From Papiliotrema nemorosa (lineage: Eukaryota > Basidiomycota > Tremellomycetes > Tremellales > Rhynchogastremaceae): a stretch of DNA of 64,000 nt. Under the pieces are notes generated by a model, which was not told the DNA's origin, did no database searches, and saw only the letters and a program-made list of their open reading frames with translations. Shown one piece after another: positions 57,465-64,000 of this stretch. The position numbers and the translations under genes are program-made. The stretch's first letter is position 1; every line of letters begins with the position of its first letter. The stretch covers positions 62,001-126,000 of the forward strand of contig JASKOT010000030.1 of NCBI GenBank assembly GCA_032158125.1. Direction: 5' to 3'.

Positions 57465-60400
57465 ATGAACCCATATAGTAGCAATCACAACAATAATAAT
57501 AACCCGAACTCGAACATTGATCGTTCTACCCAAGCCGCCCAGCTCCCGCCATTACCTCTACCGGGACCTAGCAGGATGCAGAATCAACCAGGAGGAAGTG
57601 GACCGCCTCATCGACACGGGATGGATAGTAATTACCCACAACACACTCAAGCTCCTTTGCCGCACCATTATGCGTCTTCCTCATTCAATAGCTTTGGAAT
57701 GCCCGCGAGTTCCTTTTCAGCCTCGGATGCAGCGCCGTACGGCTCGTCATCAGGGTACCATCCCCGAGCTTCCTTTCACCCACCACAAGCCCTCCCCCTC
57801 CCCTCGCAGTACTCTCAACGTTTACCGCCCCAACGAGGAACCTCGCCACCGGGGTACGATCGATTTGCGGGGTACCCTGGACCTGTAAGTCAGGGCGGAC
57901 CACCGTACATCAGCGTTTCATCGCCCGACGTTCGCAAGACGGAAATCATCCCAGAAATAGGGGACCGTCAACGCCCTGCACACTCTCAACCTCAACCGGA
58001 TCCATCGATTAGTAGACCCCGGACCATGGAAAACGAACCACGAATGGGGCAGTATATGTCGTACAACCATAATCAACCCCATACAGCTACGTACGGCTGG
58101 CCAGCTATCCCTCAACCGTCTGGACCCGATGTGCAAAATGATGGAAGGGGACCAGCGGGATCGAGGAGGAGTACACTGTCTCGGACAACGGACGATGAGG
58201 CTGTTCCGGGTGGATTTAGCGGTACAGAACCGACAAGCGAGGCTGGAGCGTCCAGACCCACCTCACCCGTCAAACCGACCCAGACCCAAAAGCTCAAGGC
58301 TTCAGCGCCGAAAGTACAGAAAGTGGAGGAAGTAGAGGAAGAAGATGCAGACGAGGAGAAGATTGATCATCGGAAGAGAAAAAGGAATAGGACAATCAGG
58401 AGTTGCGTGCCATGCCATAATCACAAACGAAAGGTAAGCCCCGTCGCGACTTTGGCTGACGCCAGTGTGATAGGAAAAGGCCTTGCGGAAGATGTACCGC
58501 TCTGGGCTTGGTGAGTTGCCTTTGGCTGTATTTGGGGACTCCAACTCACTCGCCAGACGGGAACTTGCGTATATGAAGTGGACGAAGTACGGGATATGAA
58601 TGACCCCGAGGTGATCGAGACCGATCGATTACGAAAACGAATCGCAGAATTGGAACAAGTTGTCCGGGAATTACGACAGAAGAATCCCAACAGAGTGTCC
58701 AATGCCCCACCCGCCCTCTCCTCGACGACCACACCCGCTGCAGCGTCCACTGTGCCTTTCATGTCCACACCTGACATTGATGGCGAGAACAAGGGTCAGA
58801 AGCGTCGAGTCATTGTGGATCGATTTGCTCGATTCAAGATCGACGAGGCGGCCATGGCGGCTGTCGCATCTGCAGCAGCTGCAGGCAACGACCACAATAC
58901 ATCGCCAAAATCGGGCGATTCCAGGCGTTCCAGTACCACATACGAGGGGCACCCGCTGGATACTGTCACGGGAAAGAAGGATTACAAGGCTGAGCCGTAC
59001 GGGACGTATCTACTGCCCGGGGAAGAGATGGTGTATGATCGAATTGGCAGGAAGACCTTCCTTGGTGCTGCAGCGGGCAAGTCAATGCTCAGACGGGTAC
59101 GTTTTGGTCGATTCTGACTCGGGTTATGCGCAATGCTGATGATCAGCTGCAAGAGCTCACTTCTACTACGCCGCAAGGAATGGCAGGTGGCGATCAAGAT
59201 TTGTTGATTGTGCCGGAAGACGCGGCGTTCACTGGTGTTTTTCCTGACACTCGCAAGACTTTCCCGTTTACGACGATCTGGTCCCATGAGAATTTCTCGG
59301 GGGAGATCATCGGCTTGCTCCCGAATCAAGAACAGTCACAAATGTCAGTGCGATGAACAACAAGAGGAAATCCATCTGAGGTGTAGTTTATTCGATTCGT
59401 GGCGTGAGGAAGTGTGCTCTTTCTTCCTTGCTTGGCATCTGTCAGTTGCGAATCGATCTGAAAAATTGTAGCTGACAAGCAGACCCACACTCGAGGCGGA
59501 TTATAAAAAGTTCTTTGCCATGAGCACCAGCGAACGAATGAACGTGCCGCTCTCATCTCTGGCGTTGTTCTTGATGATATGCTCTCTTGGTAAGTTTATC
59601 CGCTCTCTCTCCACTGCAGGAGCTGAGCACTCAGGCTGCGTGATGCGAGCTTCGCGGTCGGAAATATTTGGATATCCTGACCGCATCCCGTTGAAAGACG
59701 GAAAGCCGCCACCTAGAGATCCCAAGGACCTGACGAGTAGTCGCCTACAGAGTGAACTGTACCGTATGTTCATCAGCACACCGACCGGACGCCACACTTA
59801 TGATAGTCTCCGGGGCGTATCAGGCACTTCGACTATGCTCATTCTTGTCCAACCCGAGCATCCACACGATCCAGGCTCAGATTATGATCAATGTCTATCT
59901 GCTCAACTCGGAACGCGCGTCTGACGCGTGGGCGCAAACGGGATCACTCGTCCGGCAATGTATCGCCATGGGACTACACGTCGATCCCGCTTCTCTCGAC
60001 CCGCGAATCTCTATCCGAGATGCAGAGGTCCGGCGAAGAATGTGGTGGACTGTCGCTGGCCTCGACGCCTTGTTGTGTCTCTCTTTTGGACGACCCAGCG
60101 TCATTCATTTCTACAAGACCAACTTGCCACAAGATCGAGAAGACGAAACGCTGTCCGACGCGCCAGGCACTGCTGTCTCGGTATTACCACCCTCGAATGT
60201 GCTCAACAACGAGACGACGGAGGTGACCTATCATGCGGCGTACTACCAGCTCGCGATCCCGTCGTATGAGCTCCTGGACCGACTTTTCCATGTCGACAAG
60301 GGATATTCCCGGTCGGCCATCTATGGCTGGTTCAGACCCGATCCGGAATACACTCAGCCGAGCGATGGCGACGAAGGAAACACATACGAAGGGGCACTGA

Positions 60401-61560
60401 GGCTGGCGAATGACATCGTTACCTGGTATTCGCATTTACCGAGAGGTATGAGATTTGTTCGAGCAGAAGATACGGCAGAATCATTGCTGGTCACGACGAG
60501 TTACAGGCGGATTAACCAGAGATTGGCGCTCTGCGTCAAGACATTTATGATTGTGTGAGTGTCACCATTCAGGCGAGAATGGGTGAACTGAAACTTGCAG
60601 CTTGGTTCTGCATCGACCGTACCTCCGTGCGGACCCTACAGCATACCCGGAATCCGCAGAGTTATGCCTGGAAGCTTGCATGATGCTCCTCGACGCGTAC
60701 CGTGTTGGATCAAGAGCAGAAGCAAGCATCTTTTGGTCGTGGTGGACCATGAGTTATAGGGTGAGATTATTCTCATCACGGATATAGAATAATGCTCATG
60801 AACAGGCCTTCCACGCTGGTGCTGTTTGTGCCTTCTTGGCGATTCGCCAGCCTGGAACTGACCTGGCTCAGCAGTGCATTGTGAGTGAAGGCCACCTGTT
60901 CTGTTCTAAACTCACAATAGACTGCGGTAAAAGGCGCGATCGATGTCTTGAATGATCGAATGTTGACGTGGAACTCGTCTCACCCTGTTCAGGGCGATCT
61001 CTGTGCTGGTCTTATCAAGCTGCACGACTTAGCAAAGTGAGTGAAAGACTGAACTTGTCCCAGATTAGACCACTGATGAGACAGAGCTGCGACGCAACAG
61101 AAGACTTCGCCGGTCAACAAGACACATGACAGGAATAGACTGTCCATCAACTGGGCTCCAAACACCAACGATACGCCCGTGTCCAATACCTCTGTGCCCG
61201 TTCAAAACGCGTCGCTCCTCGCGCCTGGAGTGGACTTGTTCCCTGGAATGCCTCTGTCCCAAATCCGAGGTTTCCCAGATGCCGCCTCTCCCAACCCGGT
61301 TGCTGTATCGGGAGGAGAGATTGTGCGACAGCCTTCACCTTTACTTATGCCTCAGCCATTTCAAGCGCCAGAGGCACTGGTAATGAATGGCGGAGACGGG
61401 TTTGGAGGGTCTGAGAGTTTGGCGCTTCCCCAGGTGAGTCGACGTCCGACATAATCCTCGAGAATGACTTTGGCGAGTCCGGACTGACAGGCAGTTTTGG
61501 GCGAGCATGTTTGGGATCAAGATGGAAGGTGACACAGTGCCACCAGCCATGTCGGGGTAG
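57465..61560 (+). CDS. Zn2Cys6 transcription factor with fungal-specific TF domain
   Basis: A regulator of about 1,000 aa. The N-terminus is Asn/Pro/Gln/Ser-rich (MNPYSSNHNNNNNPNS). An acidic segment (EEVEEEDADEEKID) and a basic nuclear-targeting run precede the binuclear zinc cluster, spread over three exons: RTIRSCVPCHNHKRK, CDRKRPCGRCTALGL, then TGTCVYEVDEV. All six Cys are present. A coiled coil follows (RLRKRIAELEQVVRELR). The fungal-specific TF domain shows LNSERASDAWAQTGSLVRQCIAMGLHVDP, RRRMWWTVAGLDALLCLSFGRPSVI and AAYYQLAIPSYELLDRLFHV. The final exons give LHRPYLRADPTAYPES and end with FWASMFGIKMEGDTVPPAMSG. Such factors bind CGG-containing sites; the target genes cannot be told. The leader before the start is about 1.9 kb. 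Confidence 0.88.
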
Positions 61561-61875
61561 AAGGGTAGGAGGAGGCAAAATGAGAGAACGAGAGACCGTT
61601 GTAGCGATATATGTGTCGTACCACGAGATACAAAACACGCAGCTGAGCGAGCTGAAGTCCTCAACCAAGCTGGACCAAACTGGATGAACGCAGAGTTGGC
61701 AGTGCATGATCGAGAGATGTACGGTCTGCCACGTCGAAGTTGTTGCCACCGACGGATAGGGATTTGCCGGAACGTGTCACGACTTTGTCCTTCTGGCTCT
61801 TTCCATCCCAAGCCACTCGTCTCGACTCGGTCTCCTCAGTTCTCGTCTTTCAATTGTCATCCTTGTATATACGCA
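61561..61875. other. Intergenic region between the Zn2Cys6 gene and SGT2
   Basis: About 315 bp, holding the 3' end of the regulator and the leader of SGT2. No element was recognised beyond a CT-rich run before 61876. Confidence 0.45.
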
Positions 61876-63340
61876 ATGTCGGCAGCACAGAAGAAACAGT
61901 TGGCTTTCAACATGTCTGTATCTGTTGTGTTATCGGTGAGGAAGTGCTCATATCAGCATCGAATTCTTGCGGACTTCGGCTCAAGATGGGACTGTCAAGG
62001 AGGATGACAAGGAGTCCTTAGAAGTCGCCGGTGAGTCTTCATCAGAACGTCTTGGACGGTCTATCTGCCTTGCCCCCTATCATTGTTCGATCCTGCGTCT
62101 CTTCGACCGTTGATTCCCGCACACTTATCCGAGAAAGGAGGGGATGTATACTGATACTGACAGTCCAATGTCTATCCGAGTCATTCGGTGTCGACCCCGA
62201 TTCCGAGTCTGACAAGTCCCAATATTCCATCGCACCTACAACCCTCGTCTCTCTCCTCGATGTCTACCTCAAAACTCGAGCTAAAGCCGGTCAATCTGGC
62301 GCTTCTTCCTCATCCAGCACAAACGCAAATACAAACACCACCACGCCGGCTCCTGCTGCCGCCAAATCCGGACCTTCAGAGGATAAAAAGAAGAAGGCTG
62401 AAGAGTTGAAGACAAAGGGAAATGGATTGATGTCTCAAAAATCGTACGATTCCGCCATCGAACAGTATACCCAGGCTATTGCGCTGGATCCTTCCCCCGT
62501 TTACTATTCCAATAGGGCAGCAGCTTGGGGTGCTCTGGGTCAACATGAAAAAGCGGTCTCGGATGCTGAGAGCGCTATTGGTATCGACCCAAAATTTGCC
62601 AAGGGTTACTCTAGACTAGGGTGAGTCACGATTTCCGACAATTTCACACTTCCCTTTCGCCCGTGCCGTCCTCTGAAGGAGACTGGGGAATCAGATATCG
62701 ACGAGATCCCGTCGAGTAAAAGCTGATTCCTTAGCCACGCGCAGTTCTCTCTGGGAGAGTACGAGGCAGCAGTAGAGGCATACCAGAATGGACTGGAGCT
62801 CGACCCAAACAACGCAGTCATGAAGTCCTCCCTTGCCCAAGCGGAGAAGAAGGTCGCCGAGCAGACTTCTTCCGGATCGAACGACAGGGATGTTTCTGGT
62901 GGATCCGGAGCTGGAGCTGGATCCGGTGCAGGGGCAGGGGGAATGCCCGATTTGTCTAGCCTGGCGAGCATGTTGGGAGGTGCAGGTGGGGGAGGAGGCG
63001 GAATGCCCGATATCGCTGCAATGATGCGCAACCCTCAAATGATGGCCATGTGAGTTGACCCGATCTGAACACCTCAACCTCGGCGGGGTCAATTGGGCAA
63101 TGGTCACTGATATGTAGGGCACAGCAGATGATGGCGAATGGAGGGTTGGAGAGGTTGATGTCCAACCCTCAACTCCGGAACATGGCAGAGAATATGCAGA
63201 ATGGCGGTGGAATGCCAGACTTTTCTGCATTAGCCAACGACCCGAGCATGAGGGATCTGTGAGTTTCCTTGGCGTTCATATGTTGTACTTGAGAGCTGAT
63301 CAATAGGGCTCAACAATTCATGGGTGGGCAAGGGAGGTAG
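61876..63340 (+). CDS. SGT2: Sgt2 (SGTA) TPR cochaperone of the GET pathway
   Basis: Start MSAAQKKQLAFN, then across introns IIEFLRTSAQDGTVKEDDKESLEVA and VQCLSESFGVDPDS, which match the Get4/5-binding N-terminal homodimer. A Ser/Asn/Thr linker leads to three TPR motifs: AEELKTKGNGLMSQKSYDSAIEQYTQ, DPSPVYYSNRAAAWGALGQHEKA and GYSRLGHAQFSLGEYEAAVEAY. The last part is Gly-rich with repeated Met/Pro segments (GGMPDLSSLASMLGG, IAAMMRNPQMMAM) and ends AQQFMGGQGR. The protein takes tail-anchored membrane proteins and hands them to Get3 for ER insertion. Five introns were placed, all phase-consistent. The gene is complete. Confidence 0.93.
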
Positions 63341-63454
63341 AAGGTGAATGTCATGCAGGATAAGGATCATCCATGATCGTATATGTCTGTCTGACTGGAC
63401 CGATGATGCATCTGCCGTTTTTCTATCCCCCTCGACGTTCGTTTCTTGACTTTC

Positions 63455-64000
63455 ATGTCTTTTTGCTCTTTCAGTGGTAGTCCCAACCTTAGCACTACCG
63501 CTAGATCAAGCAGGTCTCTATTATTGATACCTTTTCGTGCATACGCCGCTCGATTGCGCGGCCTAACAAGTGCGATCACCTCACATCGACACTTGCCCAT
63601 TTCTCGTTATCTCCATACCAACCATCGTACCCTCTCACCCATTACGGACCGAATCAAGTGGGTCCCAGTGAGACAACACACCCCTAAGCCATTATCATCT
63701 CCCTCTTCTTCCACTCGATCATCCAATATTCCGAATCGAACCAGTATGTCAGACAAGGGAAAGACGAAAGAGCTCGGTCCGATGGGGTACAATGATGGAC
63801 CTATGATCTGGGTAGATTGCGAGATGACGGGTTTGAATGTCGATACGGATAGAATCATCGAGATTGCTGTTATCATCACGAATGGGAGGATGGAGCCTGT
63901 CGATGAAGGTATAGAGTACGTGATACAGACGCCCAAGGAGGTGCTGGACAAGTGAGTTTGGTCTCTGCTTCTTTACACCTCAATATGTCATATACGTCTC
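63455..64000 (+). CDS. REX2: Rex2 oligoribonuclease (DEDDh 3'-5' exonuclease), 5' part
   Basis: The gene runs off the window. The first ATG in frame, at 63455, gives a Ser/Arg-rich head (MSFCSFSGSPNLSTTARSS, then RAYAARLRGLTSAITSHRH) suited to mitochondrial import. A second in-frame ATG at 63746 (MSDKGKTKELGPMG) would give a protein without it. The catalytic start is clear: PMIWVDCEMTGLNVDTDRIIEIAVIITNG, containing the first two acidic residues of the DEDDh fold (D and E of VDCEMTGL). The first exon shown ends at a donor after EVLDK, near 63952. Rex2 degrades nanoRNAs of two to five nucleotides and is found in mitochondria and cytosol in yeast. The remaining D, H and D residues lie outside the window. 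Confidence 0.9.

Overview
This 64 kb window is nuclear DNA of a basidiomycete yeast, most likely a Tremellomycete related to Cryptococcus or Kwoniella. The grounds are moderate GC, close-packed genes on both strands, many introns per gene (typically 34-60 nt, GT-AG ends, a CTRAY branch site just before the acceptor) and protein families that read as fungal orthologues. No transposon, CRISPR array, rRNA gene or viral segment was recognised. Nearly every gene is split, so the CDS spans below run from start codon to stop codon and include introns; exon joins were worked out by hand from splice signals and reading frame.

Layout. 0-9 kb: the 5' part of a senescence/spartin-like gene (-), RSC7 chromatin remodeller subunit (+), a mitochondrial crotonase (-), the DASH subunit DAD2 (+), a small signal-peptide/membrane protein (+) and a DnaJ-X cochaperone (-). 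9-18 kb: an EST1/SMG6-like PIN protein (+), a Kre9/Knh1-type GPI protein (+), a LisH-CTLH-CRA protein (+) and a TPR-like unknown (+). 17.5-18.9 kb is a gene-poor stretch with a tRNA-like element (-). 18.9-33.2 kb: chaperonin CCT7 (-), a giant Hsp90/sacsin-type ATPase of the DUF3684 class (+) and a hybrid histidine kinase with two GAF domains (-). 33.2-34.7 kb is a second gene-poor stretch with one possible mini-gene. 34.7-45.6 kb: KAE1 (-), AAR2 (+), a steroid 5-alpha-reductase family enzyme (-), a secreted low-complexity protein (-), an AT-hook protein (+), an Rds1-like ferritin-fold secreted protein (+) and the V-ATPase proteolipid VMA3 (-), which is built from microexons. 45.9-64 kb: the BAR-SH3 protein RVS167 (+), a coiled-coil unknown (-), the AMPK gamma subunit SNF4 (+), an unknown (+), a Zn2Cys6 regulator with a long leader (+), the SGT2 cochaperone (+) and the start of the oligoribonuclease REX2 (+).

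The genes are mostly unrelated housekeeping and regulatory loci. There is no evident biosynthetic cluster or co-transcribed unit. Several convergent pairs end within about 30-300 bp of each other (RSC7/crotonase, AAR2/5-alpha-reductase, DUF3684/histidine kinase), so their 3' UTRs probably overlap. Most notable are the 7-nt and other very small exons of VMA3, the union of a Bergerat-type ATPase with a C-terminal HExxH motif in the DUF3684 protein, a GC-AG intron in the AT-hook gene, a degenerate receiver-like segment in the histidine kinase, and a class II tRNA-like element with an apparent intron and no U33.
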